DNA of 60,000 nt from Polytrichum commune (GCA_950295325.1 OX485809.1:7752001-7812000); one strand, 5' to 3'. Counted from the stretch's first letter, positions 25,268-38,200 are shown. Made by a program: numbers and translations. Notes: generated by a model not told the origin, from the letters alone.

Positions 25268-26829
25268 ATGGAGTCACAAGGATCCCCCACCAAACAGAAT
25301 TTAGGGAGAGGTGCAATTCCTCACCCCTCAACCACAGAATTTTGTGCACAACGTCCTCCCATTCCACCCTCACCATTTTTCCATGGCTTTGGAGGAGCGG
25401 GCAGTCCCATGCCTTTTCTTTATCCCCATTCTTTCATGCCTCCAATTCCGGGGTTTGGGTTTGGATCCCCCCCCAAAGCCTCTCCTTCCACCACAACCGA
25501 CCTCACGGCGGGATCACTTAAAAGAGGCCCCAAAGAATCAGTCGTTGACCTCTCCAATTCGAGCAAAAAACGGAGAGCCCCCCGGAAGAAGGTGGAAGTT
25601 GTGGAATTGGATGACACGAAAGATGATGTGGACCTCCAGAGAAATTCTTGCCACTGGAAGGACCACTGGGTGATTCAACTCGTCACTCTTCGAGGAGAGA
25701 TGCAAAACACCTTCAGCGCTCCACCAAAGCAAGGTGTGTTTTTTTTTTCCTCTTTGGATGTTTTTTCTACATTTTTTTTACGGGTTTTGTTTTGGAAATT
25801 TCATTGGCTACTAGTTTGTGAATCCAGTCTCAATGCCTGTTTCAAAGAATACACCTGCACCTGGTTTTAATGTGAGGTCCATAAGTAGATTTGTTCCGTT
25901 TACCTGCGATAATCATTTTTATACTGCAACTGCAATGCAGTTTTTAAAGTCTGCAGCTGGAATCAGCTGCCAGTATGCAACCCTGTTTACCCATGTTCAC
26001 AGTGATCAACACTGTTTCGATAAACAGTTTCAGTTGGCAGCTCTGTAATTGCTAAACCCCTGTGTCACTACAGTATGTTGTTTCACTACAGTCTGCAGCT
26101 GCTGTTTACAGAGGCCAACATGTTTAAGGGCAGTCTGCAGCTGTAATTCGGTGCAGTAGTCAGCAGACTGCTGTAGATTGATTTTTCCAGCAGACAGTAA
26201 ATCGTTTATTTTCGATTCAGACTGCTGCTAGTTTTTCCACAGATATTTTTTTCGACTTCTCAAATATGGCTACATGTGATAGTTAATTTCCACATTTTGT
26301 CAACCTAATATAATTTGTGTTATGACGTGTGGAACAATGTGCAGGTGTGGACAATTGGTCCAGATTGCATACCAAACTCGTATCTCTTTGTCCAGATTTT
26401 ACAAAAGATAGCGAGTCATGCAGGAAGAAATGGGCTGCCATCTACAACGACTACAAGGAAGACAAGGCAATGAATATGAGGTCGGGTTCACAACGATCCG
26501 AGAAATGCCGTTGGTACGTACTTGTGGACGAGTTCATGTATGATAGGGCGCATGTTGTTGCGCACGTGCACGCGAGCGCAAAGAATCTGGACGGGCCGAG
26601 CTCCACAACTGATTTGGACACCAAGACCACGGCACACAAGAGTGGGGAGACCACATCGAAATCTCCTGAGCCTAAGCGCAAGGAAGACATTTTCCTTGAA
26701 CGATGCCTTAGTGAAATTAGGGAGAGTAGCAAGCTTCTCATGGATAGTATGAAGGCTAGTGAAGACATGAAGATGGTTTTATTGATGAGCATGCAAAAAA
26801 AAATGGAAAGGATGGTAGACAAACTTTGA
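25268..26829 (+). CDS. Harbinger ORF1: Myb/SANT-like DNA-binding protein
   Basis: Two coding exons, 25,268-25,733 and 26,345-26,829, joined by a GT-AG intron with matching phase, give 316 residues. Start: the ATG giving MESQGSPTKQNLGRG; an open frame continues upstream but is low-complexity. Residues 1-70 are Pro/Gly/Phe-rich. A basic KKRRAPRKK (about 100-108) is a likely nuclear signal. The Myb/trihelix-like domain spans about 128-215 with Trp at about 130 and 134, NWSRL, SCRKKWAAIYNDYKEDK and CRWYVLVDEF. The C-terminus is helical and Met/Lys-rich (KKMERMVDKL). In PIF/Harbinger elements this protein binds the terminal repeats and helps bring the transposase into the nucleus; that role is known for the family and inferred here. 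The frame is intact. Confidence 0.82.
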
Positions 26830-26842
26830 ATATATGTTTTCA

Positions 26843-28170
26843 CTAATCTTCCTCATCAATGAAAGGTTCCGCAATGCATGACTTCGACTTTGTCATCCAA
26901 AGACTTCTTGCAATGTTATTTCGTCCTGTGGACAACTCTTTGAATGATTTCCCGCCTGTGGCCATTGCAATCTCAAATTGTATAGCATCTTCTTGTTTTA
27001 TGAATTCTAGAGTTTCTCTTGAGTTGTCATCAATTCCGGCCAAGCTATGCAATGCGAGGTTGGCAACTGCGAGTTGCTCTCGCATGAATGAACCCACAAC
27101 GTTTCCGATGGCAAGCCCATTATGCACGTCATCGGTGGCCTCCCGCAACCACTCTTGTTTCCAAAAGGTATCTCCGAACACGATGCACATGTTGTGTAGA
27201 AGCAAACATGTCGCAACCAAATCAAACACATTCTTCAAATGGACATCGATCCTCTTCAAAAGAATTCGCCATCTACCTTTGAGTATACCAAATGCCCGCT
27301 CGACACATATGTGTGTCGAGCTTTGTACAAAGTTCCAGAGATACTCCTCACGTGATAAGCCGTCCTTGTGACCTTTGAATGGAGCCAACATCCACGGACG
27401 GCAAGGATACGCAGCATCGCCGACCAAACAGTAGGGTGAAAGCTTGCGAGCCTTGCAGTGTTGGCCGATTTTGGTCCACGCCCACAGGTTGGCATCGTGC
27501 ATTGAACCTGCCCACCCTATGTCGAAATCCCAAAACAAACATTTCGCGGACACCACTCCTTGCAACAATAGTGAGTGGAATCCTTTGCGGTTGTAATAAT
27601 CTGCAGTATGCAGTCGGGGTGCAATAATGGGTGTGTGGGAGCCATCGACTGCCCCCACCACATACGGAATCTGATGCAAGTCCTGAAACTCCTGTGCATA
27701 TCTCTCCATAGTTGCAGGTGCAGGCCAACTGATGAATTTCCTTAGCAATTTTTTTATTATTATAGCACAAAAATCCGAGACCGCTTGTTGACTAGACGAG
27801 AGGCCAATCATGTACAAATCGGCAATGCATTGCATGGAATTACCTGAAGCCAATCTGGAAATCGACATTGCAACCTTCACTTGAACTGGAATGGCCAAGC
27901 GCATGTTCGTATTCCGTCTTTGCAAGTCCGATGCGAGAATACAACACAAATACTCAAATGTAGAGATATCTATACGCATTCGCCCCTTGAACTCCCTTGA
28001 ATTGAATGAGCCCAACAAATTTTGGTTAAAGAAACCATGTTTGAGCAAACCTCGATCGTGAGCCCACAATCGTCGTCTCCCTCTCCCGCTACATCACATG
28101 AATCCGTACAAAGCAAGTATCATGCAACAAAGTTGTTGCCAATGCCCCAAAAAATCGCAATTTCATCCAT
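26843..28170 (-). CDS. Harbinger ORF2: DDE transposase
   Basis: The main exon (28,069 or slightly upstream down to 26,843) is open for 408 codons and ends in the acidic FIDEED. It carries an N-terminal helical region with ASGNSMQCIADLYMIGLSSS (HTH-like) and a DDE_Tnp_4 core: GAVDGSH (Asp about 142), GWAGSMHD (Asp about 192) and ICVERAFGILKGRW (Glu about 257). Thus all three catalytic acids are present. No ATG opens the frame at its upstream end (28,067-28,069 is TTG). I infer a short first exon from ATG 28,170 (MDEIAIFWGIGNN) spliced to an acceptor near 28,096, which would place GRGRRRLWAHDRG in frame. The exact junction is uncertain. The enzyme cuts and joins the element ends in the nucleus. 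Confidence 0.85.
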
Positions 28171-28367
28171 AGCAGTACACTCCAACAAGCTAAAAACGGA
28201 CAATTGAAACATGAGCGTGAGTGAGAGAGTGAAAGACCTTGCTGGTCTGCTCTCGGTTCACAAAGGAAGCTTCGTCGCAGCTGGGTCCGGTGCAAGTGGG
28301 GTGGGCCGTGTAGCAGCTCGAACCCTGTACCGCTGACGTGTCTACTAATCCGTAGGCCCTAACCCTA

Positions 28368-28409
28368 GCCCGGGGCCCCTGCCTGCCTGCCTCCCGTCTG
28401 GGGAGGCCC
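28368..28409. repeat. right terminal inverted repeat of the Harbinger element
   Basis: Reverse complement starts GGGCCTCCCCAGACGGGAGG and parallels the left terminus. It is followed directly by TGA, as the left terminus is preceded by TGA. Confidence 0.7.
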
Positions 28410-28689
28410 TGATTGGGGAATTTCTTAAGAAATAGTAAGTTGCTATTTATGAGAGAAAGAGAAAGTAAGCTTCTGATGTATATGGAAGAATTGTTATATC
28501 ATAGGGCTACTGGAAGGACAAAACTATTGTTCTATATATTAAAGATTAGTTGAAAATTTGAGCATGTGGGAGCTAATATGTTGTTTTTAAGGGAAATTGT
28601 TTATGCTCTAAACAATTAAGAACTATTATGTGAGGCAATGACTGATTTGATATGTAAATATCTAAGTTAGTAGAGCAAAACACTGAAGA

Positions 28690-28945
28690 GCTATTTTAGC
28701 GAAACATCTAAGAGTTGTTGAACAAATTGTGTAAGAACTATTGGGCAAAACATCTAAGAGATATTAAACAAATTATGCAAGAATTGCTGAGCAAACCATC
28801 TAAGAGTTGCTAAGCAAAGTATGCAGAAACTGCTAAGTGAAACGTTTAAAAGTTGCTAAGCAAAGTATACAAGAACTGCTGAGCATAACATCTACGAGTT
28901 GCTAAGCATAGTGTGCAAGAACTGTTGTCACCGAATATCTGCCAA
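28690..28945. repeat. 46-bp minisatellite
   Basis: Copies of 'CATCTAAGAG(T/A)T...' recur at 28,705, 28,751, 28,797, about 28,843 and 28,889, an exact 46-bp spacing. Each unit also holds AAGAACT or AGAATTGCT and AGCAAA. About five and a half diverged copies. Non-coding. Confidence 0.88.
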
Positions 28946-31239
28946 TTATTGTCTCCGACTATCCAAAAATTGCTTTTACTGAATAGTTGTTGATCTAGTG
29001 TTGAAAGAGTTTGTTGTGCTAACATAATCTAATTCTAGCCGTGTGTAATCACAATCACAAACAAAATGTATCAGATAGGTAAAATGACTTGGGGAGGAAA
29101 GAAGAAGAGCTTAAGAGAGCTGACTTCTCAAAACTTGTACAAAGTTTGAACTTTCTCTTTTCAGAGGCCAATTTCTTTAATTTCTTCCTCTTTGCAATAC
29201 AAGGGTGGGTGGGTGGGAGCATCTTCAAGATCCTCTCTATACATGTTTCATGCCTTTTTCTATTTGATAGTATAGTACCTCATTGCATAATAGAGTCATT
29301 TGCCTAATGTCTCATTAGTATCATGTGTTGTACTACACATATACACTTTGCATACCTAGTTTGCCTTGCAAGAATACATACCTTATTTGGATTTTTTGCT
29401 ATCATATGGTATTCATCTCCTCATGAATGATTTTAACTATCCCATGCCTTGGAAGCTAATTGCCAACCTTCTTGCCTCCTTATCAAATACATCTAACTAT
29501 AACACCACATGTATGTTGTACTTACTAAGGAGAAGGACCTAGTAACCTCAACCAATATCTGTGCATAAAATGTCATAATCACAATACATCACTGCATTGA
29601 CTGTGTGAAGGGCCTGCCTCACCTGTGCCCATGCAACCAACCAACAAACAATTGAGGATTAGTTACGTACACAAGGTAAATAACAGCAAGATCCAGTTGT
29701 TATCCATGTCACACACACTTAGTTCATTTCAAATGCACCAAAATATTTCCACCTTCAACACTCATTGTAAAACAACATATGGGTGTTCAAACCCGTTCTT
29801 TTGCCATGATTGGGTTACTCCAAGTAGAAAACTCCTCTTGGTGATGAACCCTAGTTACTCTTACTTCAAGCACGTATCTATTACCCTAATGTGTATACCC
29901 AGAGCTCGCTGCACCTCTCACTTGCGTGAATGGTAAAAAAGAGGTATTTTTTTAGGGTTAAGGGCTTATATTGTAGTACTTACGTATGGTAAGTTCTCGT
30001 AACCCTATTTTTACTTCGTTCATCCATATCTCTGTTACATCCGTTCCATGGTAAGTATGACTTCTTTCCATGTGTGTAGATATAATATTATCAAAGTTTA
30101 TATCATTTGTTTTACATAAGAGACCTTCACTAGGTCTATTAATGTAAAAGTTTAAACTTTAATTTTTATGTAACATGGCATTAGTCAAGAACTATAACTA
30201 GAGAGAGAGAGAGAGAGAGAGAGAGTTGATAACGTGTTGAGAGCGGAGAGACAAAATGAGAGTTGGACATGATAAAGATAGAAGACGCTCTGGCCCATGA
30301 GAAAATATGTGTTGCATTTATATAAATATGTACACATACCGTTGTTTATGAATAAAATTTGTCACTTTATCCTCTGACACTATTCCAGCTAATCTAGGCG
30401 GCGGCTGGTCTTGATCAACCGTCCAACCCTGGACCTTCTATAATTAATCTACGCCTAGAACCTATGAGGTAGTCTAGGGTCGTTCTCCTAACATGATGTA
30501 ACAAGTATCGGGTATCATTATGGGGTCCCCTTGGGCCCATGGTGTTGCGGGCACTCCTCATGAGAGAGGTGCATGACAAATACACCCATCCCCCAAACCC
30601 ATCACACACCAGACAATTCACCTATTGCCATGATAGAATCTCAAAGGGCTGACTAATTGCTGCCAAAACCTTGATTACCACCTTTGTCACCTCGGTGTCA
30701 TGTCATAGTGTTTGTAGTGAGATCCAACCGGTTTGTGCCAACACTTGGGAGATTTTCAATCTAATTGAGCTAGATGATGGAGATTGAGGTGTAATTAATC
30801 ACAACCTCTTTGAAGTATATGTTGGTCTCTCTAAACTCTAGATGCTTAGGTCTCTAAACTAGGAGTTGCAAGTTGGGCTCTTAGCCTTGCAAATAGACTC
30901 GATGACGTCCTAGCTAAACATGTACCTAAATGTTTATGTCTCCGAACTAGGAGTTGCCCACTGGCTCTCAACCTTGTAGATTGCCTCTTCAACCTTCAGC
31001 CAGGTGATGGTGTTCGAATGAGAAGTCCATGGCCAAAGGAGGGGAGGTGGTTTATACCCAAAGTTAAGTTACATGCCAAACACGAAAAACACGAGTCTCC
31101 CAGGCTGAATGGAGTTCGTTGATACTAAATTTTTTTTGAAATACACAAAGCAAGTTTGGGTAATAGAATGATTGTTATTGTTCATCCTTAAACACATGGT
31201 TTTGATCCTGGGTTAATTACTTTGCGGATAACTTTAGTG
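28946..31239. other. no gene seen; repeat-derived spacer
   Basis: No coding region recognised. It holds a (GA)n tract at about 30,202-30,225 and, at 30,430-30,640, a GC-richer segment related to about 14,620-14,730. 30,840-30,990 has two similar copies of 'TCTCTAAACTAGGAGTTGC'/'TCTCCGAACTAGGAGTTGC' about 97 bp apart. The 103-codon frame at 29,625-29,936 has no domain. Confidence 0.45.
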
Positions 31240-31455
31240 TCCAAGGAGATTTTGGGGCATAATAGGTGGATATCCTAACGTTTCCAACTGGCCACATGTT
31301 GACATCTTTCAGTTTTTTCTTTACTAAATTGGGTATATTCTACAAATTCCTCTAAAATGTTTGGTAATTTTCTGAAGTCTTGGACTTCAACCTGTTATTT
31401 CTCAAACTCAACCGGTTCATCTGTAACTACTGTAGCAGCTGGTTCTCCCCGTTGA
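31240..31455. repeat. dispersed repeat E, copy 2, upstream of the FNBP4-like gene
   Basis: Matches 16,940-17,180 over about 215 bp, including 'CTTCAACCTGTTATTTCTCA' and 'CGGTTCATCTGTAACTA'. It ends about 820 bp before the start codon of the FNBP4-like gene and marks the edge between repeat DNA and the gene island. Confidence 0.75.
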
Positions 31456-32273
31456 TTCTTGCGGGGGGCAGGCGCACGGGCAGACACTTGATTCAATTCC
31501 ACGGGCAGCTCACGTGCCCGGGGAAGAAAATAAGTGTCCCTTCTTACGTGAAGCTCACCTTCGACGCGAGCCCATGGCTACGGTGCGACACTGGCACCTC
31601 GCCGCTCCCCTGCACTCCGAATTCAATTTATCCCTCGCCATCATCCCTTGCTATCTTCTTCCAACACTTCCAATCGTTATCTCTGCATCTGCCGTTAACC
31701 AAACCTATGCTCCAGAAACATAAACGGCATCGAAACTCGACCGATTGGGGCCTTTAAGCACTGTTAGGGTTTGACGTGTACTTCACTCCAGCCATTGTCG
31801 TCTTCACCGTCCGGTGGTCAGTGAGGACACCATCAACACACACATCGTCTCTGAGGCTCTCTTTTTTTTGGAAGAGAGAAGAGGGAATCGGGTGGAACAG
31901 AGGAGATCTCATGCTCGGGTGCTAGGGCTAGGACATGGCTAGGGTTGCGTGTCTGAATTGAGGCCGTTTTTGGAACCTGTTTTATTGCTGCTGTTCGGAG
32001 GAGGAAATTGTTTCCTGATTTGTCGTTGTTGAGGCGTTAGGAAGAGAGACTGGAGTGGCGTTGGATGTGGAAGAGAACTAGTTGTGCTGTCTTGTCTTTT
32101 TTTTTTCTTCTTTGCTAGGGTTTCGTGTCTGTCGTTCATGTTCGGGGGAGGGAATTGTGTCTCGTTGCTGCATGGCCGAATTGGATAGTGTTGGCGTCGT
32201 CCGAGAACCAGGAACCGAGCACTGGACGAATCGATTGAGTCAATTGTAGCTTCTTCTTTGAAAAAGAGCAGGA
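31456..32273 (+). promoter_or_regulatory. putative promoter and 5' leader of the FNBP4-like gene
   Basis: GC content rises sharply at about 31,455. Telo-box-like AGGGTTT or TAGGGTT motifs occur near 31,765, 31,940 and 32,116, as is common in the 5' regions of plant housekeeping genes. A pyrimidine-rich stretch lies near 31,855-31,870 and 32,095-32,112. I cannot fix the transcription start. The ATG context is GCAGGAATGG. Confidence 0.4.
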
Positions 32274-35200
32274 ATGGGGAAGAGGAGGGACCGGCGACAT
32301 GCCGCTGCCCTTGGAGGGGGTGGAAGGAGAATGAAACTGGACCTGTGGAATGACGACGATGCTGAGAAATTATCTACGAACGGTGCGCATCTTTTTCTCT
32401 TCCTCTTTATCTCACGCGTTTGTTATTCAGTCAATAATCTTGGACGTTTTCTTTGGTGTGACAACTTTTTTCCTTCTTTCCTTCTTTTCCATGTAATCGT
32501 CTAAGAGGATCGCACTTAGTTGGGCATTGTGGAGCAGACAGTTGTAGGACAATTTGAGTGGTTATCAGATGAGTTGCAAAGAAGCAATATAGACGTAGAG
32601 GGAGTTAAAGGAAGGGAATTGAAGATCATCAAAATGCAGCAAGCGATAATTTGAAAGCGTCATGGTCTACACACAATCGTAATAAAGACGCCTTAACAAC
32701 ACTTGCGTAACATACAGTTATGGGTATCCTAGATGAAATACCATCGATTCACATGGTATCTGACAGGAGTGAGTTTCTACTCCTTTGTAAAGCCCAGGGA
32801 TTGAAATTGCCAGGAGGACGTTCACCTTCAGGAAATTGTGGTTTTGCATTTTGTAGAATTCTTATGGCCATTTGTTGATGTCCAGTGAGAGGCCACAGCT
32901 GATGCATAATTAAGTGAAATTTACACGTTCGAAAAAATTTCTGTGACTTTAACCTACGCTGTTGTGTTGGAGAACGTAAGAATCTGTACAGGGGCAGTTT
33001 GTTGTATGGGGTATTGTATATCTAAGTTCAGAAGCTGGGATGTGTTACTTTTATTGAGTTTTATGTGTGATTCTTGCAGGGAGGATAGTGAGTAAGACTG
33101 CAACAGTGGAGGAAGGAGATGAAAATATCGGTGATGGAGGCGATGAAGGCCATTCTCCACAATCCCTACCAGGTGGGTTCACCGGGCTAGCCCTCATGGT
33201 GGTCCTGCAAGCAAGAGTTTGTCTGCCAGGGCATTTTTTCGAAGCAAACTGCTTGCACAAACTTGATTCAGCCGAAATGATTTGGAAACTTGAGAGTGAT
33301 AATTGGGGCCTCTAGGTTGGCTCCTCTTTCTTTTGTTGGGAGTGAGCCATCCACGCACAGCAGGGAATTTTGAATCAGATCTTGTTGAGGCCTCCTCTTC
33401 TTTGTCATTTGTGGGGCCAGCTGGACTGCGCGGGTGGAGATTTGCAGATCGGCAGCACTCGGTTCGTATGTTTCTAGCTTGTTTGGTTTGTCATACCCTC
33501 CCCCCTTTTCTTACATCTCATCTGTCATGCAATACCTCCAAAGGTCAGTGGTCTCTAAGACCACTCTCCTTTGTGCTAACTGTAGGTATCATTCAAGGCT
33601 GGTAATGAGAGTGTCACAGTTAAGAACCCAAAGAGAGACCGCAGGGTTGGGCAACAGCTTTGCCCAAATAGGTGTGTTGTCAGCTCACTGGTATTTTATG
33701 TGCAGGTCCTGTGCAGGTGGATCCCTTGTCCCTGTTAGGTCAATATAGTGATGAGGATGAAGAAGAGGAGCAACTTTCTCAAGCAAATGAGTCAAAGAAG
33801 AGCGGTTCTGCAAACATTGTTGCTGGTCAAGTAGAGGAACAGGTATGCATGGATTGCATTCACCAATCACCTATGTCCCTCTCCACTATTATTTAATGAC
33901 ACTGGATAATTGCTTCTACCATTAAGCATTTGATAGTGCTGTGTACATCTCTGCTGTGACACAATTTGTACAAATTGAAGAGGATGGATCCTGAAAGATG
34001 TTAGAAAGATCATCAAGTCTACACCTAAGTAGTTCTGTGATACACAAGTCAATCTGTTGTTTATGAAAGGTCTATGAGCTCCCAGTCCTGAGCTGTCATT
34101 CTCCTCCTCCTTTCTTCAAATCTCTGTGTGAACAAAGTGGCACTCTTAAGCTTATAGGGAAAACTTGTATTGTAGATAATTGATCATTTCTGACTTGTTC
34201 ATACATTTGGGGATTAAAGCCTGGTCTAATTCTTGGATTTGGAAGGCAGTAGTTTATAAATGTTGTTGAACATAGCTACTAAATGAAAATGCTTATCTTT
34301 GGTCCATCATTGAATGTGAGATAGGTTGGCCTGTCCATGTATGTTTCCCAGGCCACAGTTGCCCTGTGTGTATCATACACCTTTGTAATTGCAACACCTG
34401 GAGTGTGCAAGCTAAGACCATGGCAGGGATTTGGCATGTTTGGTATAGTGACAATCTCGGAACATTGGATGTGCCTGATCTCAGGATAATGACTATTTTG
34501 CTGTATTGCAGTGATGTGGTTTTTATATTACACATCTGGGGTAAAACATCCTGACTGACTCCATGTATTGGCCATCACAAAGGTGGCCAGCTTCCTTGCA
34601 GATCTAGAGACAAGTGGGCTTCTGAAGGATGAGACAGAATCGCATGAAAACGGACTGGTGACAACAGCTGCTCCACAAGTTGCAGAGACTGTGAATACTG
34701 ATGCGAGCAATGGGCATGGACATGGACATGGAGAGGCATCACCACATGGGCATGACTCCCCGTCTTTTGAGATTCAAAACAATGGAAAACCAGGTAAATT
34801 TGTCGCGCATGTAGTTTGTGTGAGGGGACTTTCAATTATTTGGAGCATGTTGTTGCAAGCCTAATAGGGATGTTGGATTGACTGTTTAGTTGTGGTTGAT
34901 TGCAGACGAGGGTCCCAAAACAGACATCATATGTGAATGGGAAGCTGTTCTGTACAAGGAGAGTGGTGAGTACTATTACTGGAATAAAGTTACTGGTGAA
35001 ACAACTTGGGAGAAGCCCACAGCTCTCTCAGAATATGAAGAATGGAAGAAAGGAACTGATCTTCAAGATGGGCTACAAAAGGATAACAATCCTCCAATTG
35101 ATGGTCACCTGGAGAGTCACCTGGAGAATGCACAGCCTCTGTTGCAGAAGGCCACGTCAACAGGTGTTGATGCCAGTGAGCAAGACAGGAAGGTTGGCAT

Positions 35201-38200
35201 GGCTGTGCAAGAACAAAGTGTGATGGGTTCAATAGATGACAACCAGTTGAGGAAAACTCAAGAACATGCAGAAGCTGCAGAGCGGCCTCAATCAGATGAT
35301 ATTTGCAATGGCTCTGAAGAAAAAGATTCTCTAGACATTTTTCCAGAGGTCAGAGAAAACCGTGAGAGAAGTGAATGCTTCCCAGTAGGTACAGGAAGAG
35401 AGCATGCAGAGCTACAATACAAAGAAGAAGCTGAAGCTGATCCTAATCCAGTGGCCAGAGAACAAAATGCATCAGATTTACTGGACTCTCAGAATAATAC
35501 CTTGCATATTGGTACAGGAAGTGACAAAGACATGTCAGGTGGATCTCCGGTACATGGGGTCATCTCAGCTGATGGAGATTTATCTCCAAGTAATCAGGCC
35601 GAAGAACTTGCTACTGATAGGAATATTTCAAGACACATAGCAGAGCATGCAAGAAGAAAACATCAGAGTCGCCTATTAGAGAGGGGAGAGACTCTGGCAC
35701 AGCGGTTTAAAATCTTAGCAGGGTAAGAGCCTTGTTATCTACATCAATGTTAGTGAGAATAAGCATTCTTTGTGCCATCTCAGTCACTCCAATACCTTAC
35801 AATAGATACATATCTGTGATACACAGTTCAGGGTGTTTATGCGATCTGGCGAAGCACAACATTGAGACAGTTGTTTTGCATTATGGAGATCAAAGTACAG
35901 TTGAGTTTCAACTTAGTCTTATTTCAAATGTTTTCATTTTAATATTGCTGAGAGTCTATAGTTATCGCTAACATGTTTTGGTTGGTCTTTGGCAGAGAAA
36001 CTATACATTCTTTATCAGCAAGGTTACGCTTGGTTGTGGAAGCAGAAGTAAGATTGTCTGATTGCAAAGCAATGGCCATGGAGGACACTGCAGAAGAACA
36101 GTTCTGGAGTCATATGGACTCGCAGATGACAAGGTTAGAAGCCTTGTTATTGCTGGAGGAAGCTGCAGCATCAGCAGAGTTTGAGCAGCAAAAGCTGCTG
36201 TCAAGTAGTGATGGGTTACATCTTGAGACTACACAAGTGGCTAAGAAGAAGGCACCTGCATTTCGAGCTCTCCGCCCACCTCAAGGCCAATCCTCTTCAG
36301 ATTCTGATAATGATGCTGAGGAGGGGTCTAAATTACTATTTGATATGCAGGAAAGTGTGCAAGAAGTCAGCAGTTTACCAGTGCAGCCTGAAGCTTCTGC
36401 AACCCCTGAATCAGAATCTCTGAAATTTGAATCACATAAGGACAAACTTGAAGACAGGGACGTAAAAGTCCCAGAAAATGTTCCAGCAAATGAAGTTGCA
36501 ACTGAAGATGAAGGTATTGCCATGTCTCCCTTTCTTTTTTCAAATAGCTGGGTCAATCTTGGTGGGCTTACTGGTCCAAGTGACTGCAGAATGTCATTTG
36601 TGGATATCATTACTTGGATTGTTATGATTGCTTGAGTGTATAAATCCTCAATCACATTCTGGTAACTTTAAACTTGCTTAGAATGAAGTTTGTCCTTTGG
36701 TTGACACATGTGCTATGTTTGTAAGTTGTACATCTTACCACTCATTGATTGTTGATATAGAAGTGACATTTTTCTCTGTGGTTTTTGATACAGATATGGA
36801 GGTAGATATGGAGGTGGACGTGGACACAGAAGATGGAAAGGAACAAGTTAGAGAATCTGTAGATATGAATCAGGCAGCTATAGCTATGCCCCCTGTATAT
36901 CAATACCCTGTACTACAATCTGTTACATACATACCTCTGGAACCCTTACCTCCAGCTGTCTCATATGTGCCTCCAGAGTCTCTTCCTAATGCAGTCTCAT
37001 ACATCTCTCCAGCTGTTTCTCTACCACCTTTAGTAGAAACTCCTTTATTTCCTAGTGTGACATCTTTATTTCCAAGTGTGGCACCTATGTACCCGGTGCA
37101 CCCTACTCTCCCAGCACTTCCTTCCTTCCCAGTTGATTCATGGGTTCCCCCACCTCCACCTGATGAAGAGTGGGCTCCGCCTCCTCTGCCAGAGTCCGAT
37201 GCCCCCCCTCCTCCACCAGATGATGACCCGCCACCACTTCCTCCGTCATCAGCTGTTTTTCCTCTGGAAGTAGCCTCCCTGCCTCAACCTCCTTCTCCTC
37301 CTCCACCATATCTAGGAGATCACAGTACAATGTCAACTAGTTTTTACTCAATAGCACCAAATGAGTCCATTAGAGAAGGTGAACAAGCCTTTGTGGCTGA
37401 AACTCCCATGTACTACACAGACAGTGCTCAACTGGCTGTTGGGGATGTGGATTCTGCTTCACTTTACGCAAATGGTACTGTATCGTCTGGTGGTATGACT
37501 AATACAACAGCAGCTGAAACCATGTCAAAGAAAACCGCCAAAGGTGAATGCAAGTATTCTACATGAGTTTTTAGCACATCTTTGCTGCTCTGGATGGTCA
37601 ATGATAAATATCTACAGTGATTCTACAGAGATTTGTACTCACTGAATGCCATGTTTGTTTTTGCAGTTGTACGGAATAAGAAGCGATCTCACAGTACAGC
37701 AGTTGCAGCCTCCTTGAGGTCTAATAAGAAGGTTTCATCCATGGTGAACAAGGTTAGTGACAAGCATCTCTTCTCTTTTCACTTGGATGCTCTATGCTTT
37801 AGTGAACATTTGAGTTGAGAGGTTCTTCCTGCATTTACCTGGGAGAGGGAGATCTTTGGTTTTTATGAGTTGTGATAGAAAAAACACCTAATGAACCTAT
37901 GTTTTTGGTGTTTGTAGTGGCTTGCAGCAAAAGAGGAGCTACATTCTAGTGAAGATGAAGAAGAAGATAGAGCACTATTTGATGCTGAAGCTTTGGAAAA
38001 GAAACGACAAAAAGAGATAGAGGAATGGCGACATCAAACGCTTGCTAGTGGTGGTGCTTTGGAAAATGCAAACTTTCAACCACTTGGTACACTGGACTGG
38101 TATGTCACTGGTCACTATTGCTGGCATTGAATACAAGACACCGTGGTCTTCAATACTTCACTTACTTTGGTCTTCTGTTTCTTTTTTTCCATCTCTCTCA

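Larger units (their letters stand above)
24766..28409. mobile_element. PIF/Harbinger DNA transposon, apparently complete
   Basis: The left end begins GGGCCGAACCACACGG. The right end, reversed, begins GGGCCTCCCCAGACGG. The inverted similarity continues for about 30-40 bp with scattered mismatches. TGA flanks both ends (24,763-24,765 and 28,410-28,412), the 3-bp duplication length of this superfamily, although TWA is the usual sequence. Inside are the two expected genes: a Myb/SANT-like DNA-binding protein on plus and a DDE transposase on minus, convergent with stops 13 bp apart. Both ORFs are uninterrupted and the DDE triad is present, so the 3.64-kb element may be autonomous or recently active. 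GC content is higher than in the flanks at both ends. Confidence 0.82.

Noticed and set aside
26859-27770. plus and minus frames of 60-170 codons overlapping the transposase
   Set aside because: They lie in other frames of the transposase exon, have no domain of their own, and disappear as a pattern once the DDE frame is accepted.
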